Counted from the first letter of the stretch, positions 7,987 to 20,287 are shown. The stretch: DNA of 64,000 nucleotides from Paenibacillus sp. ACRRY (GCF_022346995.1 NZ_JAKRNM010000004.1:124001-188000); one strand, 5' to 3'. The notes: generated from the sequence alone by a model not told the origin. Numbers and translations are program-made.

Positions 7987-10104
7987 ATGAAAAAATCAAA
8001 ACGAAAAATCATATATGGCTTGCTCCCCCTTCTGTTTGCTGGCGGAATTGGAGCGTATTTATACATGCAAAGCAGCAAGGCAGAGGAAGCGAAACCAGAG
8101 GCAACCGTAGATCAATACATACAGCATCTGCAGAAGCAGGAATTTGATCAGCTATATAAATTAATGACGCCCGCGTCGCTGGATGAGTCCGGGATGAACC
8201 GGGAACAGTTTGTAGAGAAGTACAGCGCCATCTATTCGGGAATGGAGGTCTCAGCCGTGAAGGCGGAAGTGAAGCCTAAGATAACGAACACGGCGGAAAG
8301 TGGCAGTGCATCAGAGAATCAGGACAAAGGGGAGCAGAACACGGGCAAATCGGATCAGAATCCGGATACCTATGAAGTGGATTATAACTTGCAGTTAACA
8401 ACCTTCCTTGGAGAAGTGAACGAGACACAGACGCTCAAGCTTGTTCGGCAGGAAACGGAAGAGGGCAGCAAAGTGTGGCGGATCAACTGGCAGCCTTCCA
8501 TGATCCTGAGCGACATGATTAAAGGAAGCAAAGTCAGAGTGAGGACACTCTTGCCGGAACGCGGTGATATCGTGGACAGGGACGGTTTACCTCTGGCTAC
8601 CAAGGGAACGGTGAACGAGTGGGGCATCGTGCCGGAGAAGCTGGGTGATAACCCGGATGCGATGATTGCCCAGATCGCCAAGCATTACAAGGTGTCCGAG
8701 GATGTGATTAACAACGCCCTGTCCCAAAAGTGGGTAAAGCCGGAGTATTTTGTCCCCATCGGTTCAACTGAGGATTACAATATCCCTGAACAATTAAGTG
8801 GGGTGAAGCTACAGTCCAAGGAAATCCGCTATTATCCGCTTGGTGCATCGGCTGCGCATCTAATTGGGTATGTGCGCAAGGTGACTCAGGAAGATCTGGA
8901 GAAGGATACGGAAGGATATTACCGTGCAGAGGATTGGATCGGAAGAGCCGGACTGGAGCAGTCGATGGAGAAGCAGCTCCGCGGCGAACGTGGGGGCATA
9001 ATCGAAATTACGGACGAAGCAGGAAAAGTCCTCTCGGAGCTTATTCGCAAGGATGCGGTAAACGGACAAAAGGTGAAGTTGACCATCAGCGCGGAAACGC
9101 AGTCGGAACTGTATAAGGCGTTATCGAGTGACGGAGATGCCGGAGCGGCCGTACTTATGAATCCGGCCGATGGTCACCTGCTCGCCCTGGCCAGTGCACC
9201 CGCCTACAATCCGAACAAAATGGTCACAGGACTCACTCAGGCAGAGTGGGACGCGTATTCAGCAGATGAACGGCTTCCTTTTATCAATCGATTCACCAAT
9301 CGATATGCACCAGGTTCAACCTTCAAAGCAATTACGGCAGCAGCGGGATTGATGGAAAAGGTCACAACGGCGGATAAAACCCATGAGATCTCAGGTCTGC
9401 AATGGCGCAAGGATGATAGCTGGGGTGGATATTATGTCAAGCGGGTGAAAAGTTTAACTCCGGTAAATATGGTTGATGCACTGGTCTATTCGGATAATAT
9501 TTACTTTGCCCAAGAGGCGCTGGAGATGGGCAGCGAACGGTTTATTGAAGGAATCCAGAAGTTTGGTTTTGGAGATAACTTCGGTCTGGATGAGTTGTAC
9601 TTAAAGCCGAGCCAGTATGCGAATGAAGCGAACCTGGATTTGGCTTCCGAAGTATTACTTGCTGACACGTCCTATGGACAGGGCGAAATGCTGATGTCGC
9701 CGATTCATCTGGCGTCGTCCTTTACTCCTTTTATTAATGAAGGAAAAATGGTGAAGCCTGTTCTGATTGAAGGAAAAGAAACCTCCGAACCCGAGGTGAT
9801 AATTACCCCTGAGGCAGCGAACACGGTCAAGGATGCTTTGGTTCAGGTGGTGTCTCGTTCGGGAGGAACGGCTCATGCGCTGAACTCGCTTTCAGGAGAG
9901 CTTGCGGCCAAGACGGGAACGGCCGAGCTGAAGGCGAAAAAGGGCGAAAATGGCTTGGAGAATGGATTCGTTGTCGTGTTCGACACGCAATCCCCCAGCT
10001 TCCTGATCTCGGCGGTCATTGAAGGCGTGAATGGCCGGGGCGGCAGCCACTATGTGGTAGATAAGCTCAAGCCTTTCCTGGAAAAGCTGGAACTGACCCC
10101 GTAA
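7987..10104 (+). CDS. Class B penicillin-binding protein (PBP3/MecA type)
   Basis: A 705-residue membrane-anchored transpeptidase. One N-terminal helix (residues 7-27) is followed by an NTF2-like MecA_N domain (about 35-170), a PBP dimerisation domain and the transpeptidase domain with S444-T-F-K447, S502-D-N504 and K642-T-G644. It crosslinks septal or side-wall peptidoglycan and would be a beta-lactam target; the MecA_N domain is shared with B. subtilis PbpC and staphylococcal PBP2a, but that alone does not show resistance. The start at 7987 follows GAGGTGAT; an in-frame ATG at 7936 has no ribosome site. An acidic, low-complexity insert (ENQDKGEQNTGKSDQ) lies inside the MecA_N region. Confidence 0.92.
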   Translation: MKKSKRKIIYGLLPLLFAGGIGAYLYMQSSKAEEAKPEATVDQYIQHLQKQEFDQLYKLMTPASLDESGMNREQFVEKYSAIYSGMEVSAVKAEVKPKITNTAESGSASENQDKGEQNTGKSDQNPDTYEVDYNLQLTTFLGEVNETQTLKLVRQETEEGSKVWRINWQPSMILSDMIKGSKVRVRTLLPERGDIVDRDGLPLATKGTVNEWGIVPEKLGDNPDAMIAQIAKHYKVSEDVINNALSQKWVKPEYFVPIGSTEDYNIPEQLSGVKLQSKEIRYYPLGASAAHLIGYVRKVTQEDLEKDTEGYYRAEDWIGRAGLEQSMEKQLRGERGGIIEITDEAGKVLSELIRKDAVNGQKVKLTISAETQSELYKALSSDGDAGAAVLMNPADGHLLALASAPAYNPNKMVTGLTQAEWDAYSADERLPFINRFTNRYAPGSTFKAITAAAGLMEKVTTADKTHEISGLQWRKDDSWGGYYVKRVKSLTPVNMVDALVYSDNIYFAQEALEMGSERFIEGIQKFGFGDNFGLDELYLKPSQYANEANLDLASEVLLADTSYGQGEMLMSPIHLASSFTPFINEGKMVKPVLIEGKETSEPEVIITPEAANTVKDALVQVVSRSGGTAHALNSLSGELAAKTGTAELKAKKGENGLENGFVVVFDTQSPSFLISAVIEGVNGRGGSHYVVDKLKPFLEKLELTP

Positions 10105-10114
10105 AACCTTGGCG

Positions 10115-10143
10115 TTGACAGGCACTATTGGAAATGTTATTTT
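10115..10143 (+). promoter_or_regulatory. Candidate sigma-A promoter for the VOC gene
   Basis: TTGACA at 10115-10120, a 17-base spacer and TATTTT at 10138-10143. It lies between the PBP stop and the VOC start. The -35 is perfect and the -10 matches at four of six positions. Confidence 0.5.
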
Positions 10144-10178
10144 GTGGTAGAATCTACTCTATTGGATTGAGGTGGTCG

Positions 10179-10601
10179 ATGGTGGCAGTTCGCGCCAAGC
10201 AGATTTTTGTCAATTTACCTGTCAAGGATTTGAAGAGATCGGTTGAGTTTTTTACCAAAGTAGGATTTGAGTTTGATGCGAATTTTACAGATGAATCTGC
10301 TACCTGCATGATCATTGGAGACAATATTTATGCCATGCTGCTGGTGGAGGAAAGATTCCAATCCTTTATTTCGAAAGAAATCTCGAATGCGGCGAGTACG
10401 GCAGAAGTCATTGTAGCCTTATCGGTAGATAGCCGCGAAGAGGTGGATACCATCGTCCAAGCTGCTCTGGATGCTGGCGGCAAGCCGTATAATGATCCAC
10501 AGGATCATGGCTTCATGTACGGTTGGAGCTTTCAAGATCTGGATGATCACCTCTGGGAAGTTACCTATATGGACCTCAGCGCATTTCCAACACAAGAATA
10601 G
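10179..10601 (+). CDS. VOC (glyoxalase/bleomycin-resistance-like) protein
   Basis: A 140-residue single-domain protein with the paired beta-alpha-beta-beta-beta modules of the vicinal oxygen chelate fold: IFVNLPVKDLKRSVEFFTKVGF at the start and YGWSFQDLDDHLWEVTYMD at the end, where a metal-ligand Glu usually sits. The substrate cannot be told from sequence; members range from isomerases to antibiotic-binding proteins. The start at 10179 is preferred over an in-frame ATG at 10128 because the latter overlaps the likely -10 region and the former has TTGAGGTGG upstream. It is monocistronic. Confidence 0.85.
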   Translation: MVAVRAKQIFVNLPVKDLKRSVEFFTKVGFEFDANFTDESATCMIIGDNIYAMLLVEERFQSFISKEISNAASTAEVIVALSVDSREEVDTIVQAALDAGGKPYNDPQDHGFMYGWSFQDLDDHLWEVTYMDLSAFPTQE

Positions 10602-10626
10602 AGTAGAAAATACTTGGATAGATCAC

Positions 10627-10656
10627 CCTCCCTACTATATAGTAGGGAGGTTTTTT
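10627..10656 (+). terminator. Terminator after the VOC gene
   Basis: An 11-bp perfect stem (CCTCCCTACTA with its complement) and a two-base centre, followed by six T. Confidence 0.92.
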
Positions 10657-10752
10657 GTCTATTTCTATAAAACTACACATTCACACATCCAGATCGATAT
10701 GGACATGAATAGGATAACGCAGGTTTCAAAACTGATTGACAGGGAGATGGCC

Positions 10753-10929
10753 ATGACTCGTTCAAACGTGAAAAGTTATCGTTACCGTGTGGGGAAAAGG
10801 CAATATATTGTCATACAGATCCACCAAACCGCCAGAGGGTATGCCGAGACAGGCAATGTGCTTGCAAGTAACGCCGTAAATATACAGATCAAGAAGCAGA
10901 AGGGCCGTCGTTCTTCGAGCAAAAGATAA
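10753..10929 (+). CDS. Small basic hypothetical protein (58 aa)
   Basis: A 58-residue, Lys/Arg-rich protein (VKSYRYRVGKRQYIVIQIHQ at residues 6-25, ending KKQKGRRSSSKR). I do not recognise a family. The start at 10753 is supported by AGGGAG seven bases upstream; further in-frame ATGs upstream have no ribosome site and would run through the preceding terminator. The beta-strand-rich middle and basic tail suggest nucleic-acid or RNA binding, but this is only a guess. Confidence 0.55.
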   Translation: MTRSNVKSYRYRVGKRQYIVIQIHQTARGYAETGNVLASNAVNIQIKKQKGRRSSSKR

Positions 10930-11009
10930 ACGGATCGCTCGGGGGTTTTGATGAGCAGATCTGGAGCAACGGAACTTTACGGGATATATCATCATAGGGG
11001 GATGGTACG

Positions 11010-11192
11010 ATGAGCACAAGAAAGAGACACAAGCATGCGAAACAGGTTAACCGGGTAGAAGTGGACAAAAGCCGTTTAAAATTCCAGGCTCGTCAGTCGG
11101 CCAAAGCTTCTGTTGGACAGGGCGGAAATGCATTTGCCATCAATGCGAATGAACTGGGCAACATTCGGGTACGTGCAGGACAACAGGGGTGA
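11010..11192 (+). CDS. Small basic hypothetical protein (60 aa)
   Basis: A 60-residue protein, strongly basic in its first half (STRKRHKHAKQVNRVEVDKS) and Gly/Ala/Asn-rich in its second (GQGGNAFAINANELGNIRV). It has a GGGGGATGG site upstream of ATG 11010 and a good terminator directly after it. I do not recognise the family; the composition is reminiscent of small spore or nucleoid proteins but nothing shows that. Confidence 0.55.
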   Translation: MSTRKRHKHAKQVNRVEVDKSRLKFQARQSAKASVGQGGNAFAINANELGNIRVRAGQQG

Positions 11193-11198
11193 ATTGCA

Positions 11199-11231
11199 AA
11201 GGGATACCGTCAGGCGGTATCTCTTTTTTTA
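11199..11231 (+). terminator. Terminator after the 60-aa gene
   Basis: Stem GGGATACCG/CGGTATCTC around a TCAGG loop, followed by eight T. It ends only seven bases after the upstream stop codon. Confidence 0.88.
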
Positions 11232-11359
11232 TGTCCATGGCAAGGCACCATTTACATCAGAATAACATATGGTGTATTTTACCTTTTTGCTATATGATAA
11301 GTGTCGATTCATGTAAAAACAGCAAACATACATACGTTCTTTTTGATGGAGGGATCAAG

Positions 11360-12604
11360 GTGTATTGTCATGTATGTGGGACCAAAAGCAGTCCGGGGGA
11401 TAACACGTGCAGAAAGTGTGGAACGAAATTATTAGATCCAAGCTCTACAGAGGAACAGATTTGGGCCGAAACGGCAGTGGGTCTGGAGACCGGAACGGGA
11501 GACATCGATCATTCGTTATCGAGACAACAGCAGCCTGCACCCAAGCAGAACGATAAAGGTCCGGGGCGCGCATTCAGCTGGATTATCCCATTGCTGTTGG
11601 CAGCGGTGATGGGAGCTCTGCTGACGTATTATTACAATCAGGAGAGCAGTGTGAACGCAGAGGTACAATCGCTGCATCAACAAGCGGAAAAGGCAGCGCT
11701 GAACGGGGAATATGCAGAAGCGCTGCAGCTGCTGGATACGGCCATCGCCAAACGCCCGAACTACGATGCGCTGATGCAGGATCGCCAGATTACGGCGAAA
11801 GCGTCCAATCTGCTAAATCAATTAGATGAAGCAGCGGTAAGTCTGAAAACTGGCAAACTGTCCACAGGGGATAAAACCATCCAGGAGGTAGCCAAAGAAC
11901 TGAAAGAGCGGGAGGAACCCGTTTTTGGCAAGGTACGAGCAGCATTGAACAACAGAAAGGTTACACTTTCCGTATTGAAGGTGAAGAAGGAAATCGATGG
12001 TTTGACCACCGTAGAGGCGCTTGCGGAGAAGCTGGATACGGTGTCGAAGCTGAAAGGCAATGAAGCCCAGGCTGTGCAGAAACAAATTATCGACAAGCTG
12101 GCAGGGATTAGTTATAAGCAGGCTGAACAGCAAGTGAAGAAAAAGGATTTTACGGCCGCCCTGCAGACCGTAGATCAAGGACTGTCCTATGCACCGGAGG
12201 ACGACAAACTTACGGCGTACCGTGAGCGGGTGCTGAGTGAGAAAAAGGCGTTTGAGAAAGCGGAAGCGGAACGAATTCAGTTGGCTGAGCAGCAGGCTGC
12301 GGAAGAGGACTTGAAAAATCGTACGGCTGCTGTAAGCGTCGTAAACGTGGATGCGGCACTGGATGACTATGGAGACCTGTACATCAGCGGTTCAATCGTG
12401 AACAATGCGACGAGACCGATCTCATCCGTCACGATTATGGTTGATATTTATGGAACAGATGGCACCTATCTGGGTCAGACCTATGTCGATGTGTATCCAA
12501 GCTGGCTGGAAGTGGGCGAAGAAGGGTTCTTCGAAACCTACTATTATGGTGTGTACGAGGAAGCACAAGTCTCTGTTGTGAATGCAACGTGGTATCTGGA
12601 ATAG
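11360..12604 (+). CDS. Zinc-ribbon, membrane-anchored FxLYD protein
   Basis: A 414-residue protein. The N-terminus is a four-Cys zinc ribbon (YCHVCGTK...TCRKCGTK, residues 2-22). A membrane segment follows (about 74-94, SWIIPLLLAAVMGALLTYYY), then a long helical region with a TPR-like start (ALNGEYAEALQLLDTAIAKRPN) and heptad character, and a C-terminal FxLYD-type beta domain (about 325-414, DDYGDLYISGSIVNNATRPISSVTIMVDIYG). The GTG at 11360 is chosen because GGAGGG lies six bases upstream and it places the zinc ribbon at the N-terminus; the longer frame has no ribosome site. It lies 14 bases before the HtrA-like protease gene, so the two probably act together at the membrane. Confidence 0.82.
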   Translation: MYCHVCGTKSSPGDNTCRKCGTKLLDPSSTEEQIWAETAVGLETGTGDIDHSLSRQQQPAPKQNDKGPGRAFSWIIPLLLAAVMGALLTYYYNQESSVNAEVQSLHQQAEKAALNGEYAEALQLLDTAIAKRPNYDALMQDRQITAKASNLLNQLDEAAVSLKTGKLSTGDKTIQEVAKELKEREEPVFGKVRAALNNRKVTLSVLKVKKEIDGLTTVEALAEKLDTVSKLKGNEAQAVQKQIIDKLAGISYKQAEQQVKKKDFTAALQTVDQGLSYAPEDDKLTAYRERVLSEKKAFEKAEAERIQLAEQQAAEEDLKNRTAAVSVVNVDAALDDYGDLYISGSIVNNATRPISSVTIMVDIYGTDGTYLGQTYVDVYPSWLEVGEEGFFETYYYGVYEEAQVSVVNATWYLE

Positions 12605-12618
12605 GAGGACAGGTTGGA

Positions 12619-13767
12619 ATGGCCGAACGAACATGGAGTACGATCATATCCTGTGCCATCATTATTGGTGCCGGAGCAGGAGGCGTGTTCTGGATACATC
12701 AGCATTCGGAGAATCAGCTGCAGGGAGGGCCCAGATTGGCTGTCGTCGCAGCGCAGGAAGTGGAAACGGTGACAGCGAAGACGGCTTCCGATTCCAATGT
12801 GAAGAAGACACGTAAACAGATCATTGAAGATAGCCAGAAGAAGGTAGTCACGATTGAAAGCGGCATCGGGCTGGGTTCGGGCTTTCTCTACAACGACAAA
12901 GGCGATGTGATAACCAACGCGCATGTGGTGGAAGGCTCCAAAGAGGTAACGGTCCGCACACTTAACCATGAGGAATATCAAGGAACGGTGATTGGAATCG
13001 GGGAAGAGACGGATGTCGCTGTCGTCCGAGTGCCGGGTTTACAAAAGCTTACGCCGCTAACCATCGCCAAATCCAAAGCCGAGACCGGGGACGAGGTATT
13101 GGCATTGGGGAGTCCGCTAGGGCTCGAAAATACGGTAACCACAGGTATTATTAGCGGTGTGGGCCGAAGCTTCGAGATTCCGCCTTACATTTACAGTAAT
13201 CTGTATCAGATCTCGGCTCCCATTACCCATGGCAACAGTGGGGGACCGCTGATCCACGCAGAGACAGGTGAAGTACTCGGCATTAATTCGGCTGTTGTGG
13301 AGCAGGAGGGCGGCATTGGTTTCAGCATTCCGATCACCAGTGTACTGAAGCAGGTTCAGGCCTGGTCCGAGAAGCCCAACGCGACAACGGTGGTACAGAC
13401 GAATGGTGGAGGTAATACTACAGCATCCGGAACCTCTGCTGAAGCAGAGGGATTGGTGACCAATTTCTATCTGAGTCTGAACGAGAGTGATTATGTTACC
13501 GCTTATGCACTGCTGGGCAGTGAATGGCAGAGCGGTACGAGTTATGCCAAGTTCCGCGAAGGATACCTGAATACAAGCTATGTGACCATTAGCGGAATTT
13601 CTTCCTCCGATAATGGGAATGATGAGATGGAAGTTACGGCTATCATTACGGCGGATGAACGCAGGGACGGCGAATATGTGACCACGAAGTATAAGGTAAC
13701 GTATCAGCTCGGTTACGAGAATGGTCAGTTGAAAATATTGCATGGTCAGGGAAAAAAGATTAAATAA
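12619..13767 (+). CDS. Membrane-anchored trypsin-like (HtrA/DegP-type) serine protease
   Basis: A 382-residue protein with an N-terminal anchor (residues 8-28), a trypsin-like domain with His102 (TNAHVV), Asp132 (EETDVAVV) and Ser207 (THGNSGGP), then a Gly/Thr linker (262-272) and a C-terminal domain of about 110 residues that resembles the NTF2-like fold (EGLVTNFYLSLNESDYVTAYALL). No PDZ domain is present, unlike classic HtrA. It likely cleaves or guards extracytoplasmic proteins. The start at 12619 has AGGAGG upstream; a GTG at 12589 would overlap the previous gene. It is co-transcribed with the zinc-ribbon/FxLYD gene. Confidence 0.88.
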   Translation: MAERTWSTIISCAIIIGAGAGGVFWIHQHSENQLQGGPRLAVVAAQEVETVTAKTASDSNVKKTRKQIIEDSQKKVVTIESGIGLGSGFLYNDKGDVITNAHVVEGSKEVTVRTLNHEEYQGTVIGIGEETDVAVVRVPGLQKLTPLTIAKSKAETGDEVLALGSPLGLENTVTTGIISGVGRSFEIPPYIYSNLYQISAPITHGNSGGPLIHAETGEVLGINSAVVEQEGGIGFSIPITSVLKQVQAWSEKPNATTVVQTNGGGNTTASGTSAEAEGLVTNFYLSLNESDYVTAYALLGSEWQSGTSYAKFREGYLNTSYVTISGISSSDNGNDEMEVTAIITADERRDGEYVTTKYKVTYQLGYENGQLKILHGQGKKIK

Positions 13768-13771
13768 TTAA

Positions 13772-13810
13772 ACAAAGGAGAATCGGCACCCGGGCCATTC
13801 TCCTTTTGTA
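13772..13810 (+). terminator. Terminator after the HtrA-like gene
   Basis: Stem AAAGGAGAAT/ATTCTCCTTT, with an inner GGC/GCC step and T-rich flank. Confidence 0.8.
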
Positions 13811-13854
13811 TTGCTAAATTTCCAGTGATCTGCTAAAATACAGAACGAATGTTC
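13811..13854 (+). promoter_or_regulatory. tetR promoter with palindromic operator
   Basis: TTGCTA (13811-13816), a 17-base spacer and TAAAAT (13834-13839) form a sigma-A promoter. The palindrome GAACGAATGTTC (13843-13854) sits at the expected start of transcription, a usual place for a TetR-family operator. Autorepression is inferred. Confidence 0.6.
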
Positions 13855-13878
13855 AGTATGTAGAGAGAGAGTGATGGG

Positions 13879-14478
13879 ATGAACAAAAAACAACTTCAAA
13901 CCGAGCAGACCAAGAAGAAACTTGCGGATGCCTCAAGAGCTCTTTTTGTACAAAAAGGCTATAAAGCGACGTCCATAGAAGATATTGTAGCTGCGACTGG
14001 CAGCAGCAAAGGAAATATTTATTACCATTTTAAGAGCAAAGAAGGCCTCTTTCTCTATCTGATTGATGAATGGGATCGGGAATGGGAAGAGAACTGGGCT
14101 TCCAAGGAACATCTCTATAAGACATCCACGGAGAAGGTCCATGGACTCATGGAGCAGCTTGTTCTGGATGACATGAACCACCCGCTGACGAAGGCAGCCG
14201 ATGAGTTTTTCACGGGGGAAAAGAAGGAGAACGATATTGAGGAACGCATTGCCTTGATGTTTGAGCGGCATATCCAGTTCAACAGACAATTGGTTCAGCA
14301 GGGCATTGAGAACGGTGAGTTCAAGGAAGACAATGTCGATCATCTGGCGCTGATTCTGGAAAGTGCCATTATTGGACTCAGCCAATTGTCTCGTGGGATG
14401 AAGTCGGAAGAGGCCGTGGCCTTATATCGCCAAGCAGCAAATGTATTCTTGCATGGAATCTCCAGAAGCAATGATTAA
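13879..14478 (+). CDS. TetR/AcrR family repressor
   Basis: A 199-residue regulator. The N-terminal helix-turn-helix (about residues 12-58) has the typical FVQKGYKATSIEDIVAATGSSKGNIYYHFKSKEGL pattern; the C-terminal part is a helical ligand domain. It sits 94 bases upstream of a drug-efflux-type MFS gene on the same strand, so it most likely represses that gene and itself through the palindrome at its own promoter. The ligand is unknown. Confidence 0.92.
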   Translation: MNKKQLQTEQTKKKLADASRALFVQKGYKATSIEDIVAATGSSKGNIYYHFKSKEGLFLYLIDEWDREWEENWASKEHLYKTSTEKVHGLMEQLVLDDMNHPLTKAADEFFTGEKKENDIEERIALMFERHIQFNRQLVQQGIENGEFKEDNVDHLALILESAIIGLSQLSRGMKSEEAVALYRQAANVFLHGISRSND

Positions 14479-14571
14479 GATGGATTGAATACACCCATGA
14501 TACCCATGAAGCAATACGTTTGCTCATCTAAATAAACAGCAACATTTTGACAATTTACGGAGGACACAATC

Positions 14572-15792
14572 ATGGCATTACTGACAAGAAACAGGGGCGC
14601 ACTCCTGCTGTTGATGTTTAATATTTTTCTCGTATTTACAGGTATTGGTTTGGTCGTACCGATCATGCCTGCGTACATGGATCTGCTGCATATCACTGGA
14701 TTTACGGTTGGTTTGCTGGTAGCGGCATTTTCCTTTACCCAGTTTCTATTTTCTCCAGTAGCGGGCAGGTGGTCCGATTCATTTGGCCGTAAAAAGATCA
14801 TTGTCGGCGGTATGCTGATTTTTGCCGTTTCGGAATTCATGTTTGGTGCGGTCAATGCCCCCGTGCTGCTCTTCGCAGCCCGGATGCTCGGCGGGGTCGG
14901 TGCAGCGATGATTTTCCCTTCCATTATGGCCTACACCGCAGATATTACAACGGAAGAAGAGCGCGGCAAGGGGATGGGATTGATTAATGCAGCCATTACG
15001 ACCGGATTCATTATTGGGCCGGGAATCGGTGGTTATATCGCGGATTTCGGCATTCGGATTCCATTTTATGCGGCAGGGGTTGCCGGGTTGCTGGCAGCGA
15101 TTATTACCCTGATTATCCTGCCGGAATCGACAAGAAGCACTGGAGAAGCAAGTAAACCCGCTGCAGGTGCGGCAAAAGCAAAAACACCGGGAATGGTATC
15201 CCAGCTGCTGAATTCGTACCGGGAGCCTTACTTCTTCAGTCTAATTATTGTATTTGTCATGGCATTTGGCCTGGCTAACTATGAGACCGTATTCTCTCTG
15301 TTTGTGGATCACAAATTCGGCTTTACGACCAAGGATATTGCATTCATCATTACATTCGGCTCGATCGCGGGTGCGGTGGTGCAGGTGTCCCTGATTGGGT
15401 GGCTGCTGAACAAGTTTGGGGAGAAGAAAGTGATTTCGGTATGTTTGTTCTTCGTGGCGGTGTTTGTACTGCTAACCCTGTTCGTGCACACGTACTGGCT
15501 CATTCTGGTGGTCACCTTTATTGTATTCCTGGGTATGGATATTTTGCGTCCTGCCATCAGCACGCAGATGTCCAAACTGGCAGAGGAACAGCAAGGTTTC
15601 GTGGCTGGATTGAACTCGGCTTACACAAGCTTGGGCAATATCGCAGGTCCGATTGTGGCTGGTGCCTTGTTCGATGTAAATATCAACTATCCGTATGTTT
15701 CAGCTGCTGCTGTTCTGGCAATCTGTTTCCTGTTATCTCTCCGGGTTCTCAGAGGGGTTAGACCCGCAGGGCAAGCGAAGACGGAAATGTAG
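14572..15792 (+). CDS. MFS multidrug efflux transporter (Bmr/NorA-like)
   Basis: A 406-residue, 12-helix transporter of the DHA1 group. Motif A in the loop 2-3 region is present as GRWSDSFGRKKII, and motif C is seen as GFIIGPGIGGYIAD. The N-terminus (LLLLMFNIFLVFTGIGLVVPIMPAYM) matches Bmr/Blt/NorA proteins, which exchange protons for hydrophobic drugs. A GGAGGACAC site precedes the ATG. The tetR gene directly upstream supports inducible efflux. The substrate is not known. Confidence 0.88.
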   Translation: MALLTRNRGALLLLMFNIFLVFTGIGLVVPIMPAYMDLLHITGFTVGLLVAAFSFTQFLFSPVAGRWSDSFGRKKIIVGGMLIFAVSEFMFGAVNAPVLLFAARMLGGVGAAMIFPSIMAYTADITTEEERGKGMGLINAAITTGFIIGPGIGGYIADFGIRIPFYAAGVAGLLAAIITLIILPESTRSTGEASKPAAGAAKAKTPGMVSQLLNSYREPYFFSLIIVFVMAFGLANYETVFSLFVDHKFGFTTKDIAFIITFGSIAGAVVQVSLIGWLLNKFGEKKVISVCLFFVAVFVLLTLFVHTYWLILVVTFIVFLGMDILRPAISTQMSKLAEEQQGFVAGLNSAYTSLGNIAGPIVAGALFDVNINYPYVSAAAVLAICFLLSLRVLRGVRPAGQAKTEM

Positions 15793-15820
15793 TCGCAATT
15801 CATAACAATACAATGTAAAG

Positions 15821-15876
15821 CTAAAAACCAGTCGGTAACACATGTTATGTTGTGTAACCGACTGGTTTTATTTTTT
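15821..15876. terminator. Bidirectional terminator between MFS and bglA
   Basis: A 16-bp stem (AAAACCAGTCGGTTACAC type, 15824-15840 with 15851-15869) with A-runs on one side and T-runs on the other. It serves the plus-strand MFS gene and the minus-strand bgl operon. Confidence 0.88.
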
Positions 15877-15883
15877 GGTATGA

Positions 15884-17305
<1,422 letters not shown>

Positions 17306-17333
17306 CTAGTTGAGTTTGGAATAAGTATGCTGA

Positions 17334-19388
<2,055 letters not shown>

Positions 19389-19390
19389 CT

Positions 19391-19419
19391 ACTATAAATG
19401 ACGGCGAAATCGTTTGCAA
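19391..19419 (-). promoter_or_regulatory. bglP promoter with overlapping cre site
   Basis: Minus-strand TTGCAA (19414-19419), 17 bases, TATAGT (19391-19396). The minus-strand stretch 19419-19405, TTGCAAACGATTTCG, matches the CcpA cre consensus WTGNAANCGNWNNCW at all but the last base and overlaps the -35. So bglP can be transcribed separately from licT and is probably under catabolite repression. Confidence 0.7.
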
Positions 19420-19426
19420 GCTTTTT

Positions 19427-20287
19427 TTATTCCGTGTCCTGCATTTCATTTCGGGAAGTAACACGGTGAATATGGATCGTCAAATACACCTTTTCATCAA
19501 TGGACATCGCACTTTCGAACTTGTCCTCTAGGTAATGGTTAATCAATTGGGTACACTGAAAAGCCTTGCCGTATTTGTCTTTGACCTGATCATACAGAAA
19601 GTTATCACCAGACGCCGTCTGTTCCTGTTCACTGCTCACCATGCGCTGGACGAAATATTGCAAATGGGTAATAAACCTGGAATAATTAAACGAATTTTCA
19701 TCCAGGGTTATGCCATATTGATTGGTCACGATGTTGAAAATGTCATCGATCACTTCGGTAATTTCAACCGTTTGCTGCATGCCCTGACCATCCTGTCTGG
19801 CGTTGACAAAATGCATGGCGATAAAACTGGCCTCATGTTCGTCCATCTGAATGCCGAATTGTGAATCGATCAACTCTAGCGCATTCATGCCGATCATGAA
19901 TTCCTTTTTATAAAACTTTTTGATCTGCCATAACAGCGAGTTCTTCAGCCCGACGGACTTCCTGTACCGTGAGATGGCAAATTGGATATGGTCAATGAGA
20001 GATATATAGATATTGTCACTAAAAATCTCGCCCATTTCCTGTTTGGCATAGCCTACAATTTTGTCGGCTAATGTTAGATACTCCACGGAAGTTTCGCCCA
20101 TCAGGTCGATCAGTTTCTGGGGGATCTTATCCGATTTGAGAACAAAGGTTTTCTCGATTTTATCCTCATCAACAGGCTGCCCATTCTTCTTCTTGAAGCC
20201 CAGACCATTTCCAATGACAACAAATTCATGACCCACCTGGTTCTCTGCCCGGATGACGTTATTGTTGAAAATCTGTCGAATGATCAT
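19427..20287 (-). CDS. licT: BglG/LicT family transcription antiterminator
   Basis: A 286-residue RNA-binding regulator. The N-terminal CAT domain (1-58, IIRQIFNNNVIRAENQVGHEFVVIGNGLGF) binds RAT RNA. Two PRD domains follow (about 65-170 and 172-280), each with conserved histidines (for example DHIQFAISR and HEASFIAMHFVNARQ) that receive phosphate from the PTS. When substrate is absent BglP phosphorylates it off; when substrate is present it dimerises and opens bglP. A RAT and terminator also precede its own gene, so it autoregulates. Confidence 0.93.
   Translation of the reverse strand: MIIRQIFNNNVIRAENQVGHEFVVIGNGLGFKKKNGQPVDEDKIEKTFVLKSDKIPQKLIDLMGETSVEYLTLADKIVGYAKQEMGEIFSDNIYISLIDHIQFAISRYRKSVGLKNSLLWQIKKFYKKEFMIGMNALELIDSQFGIQMDEHEASFIAMHFVNARQDGQGMQQTVEITEVIDDIFNIVTNQYGITLDENSFNYSRFITHLQYFVQRMVSSEQEQTASGDNFLYDQVKDKYGKAFQCTQLINHYLEDKFESAMSIDEKVYLTIHIHRVTSRNEMQDTE

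Noticed and set aside
13117-13743. Minus-strand ORF of 208 codons
   Set aside because: Fully antisense to the HtrA-like gene, whose catalytic motifs are intact; low-complexity translation.
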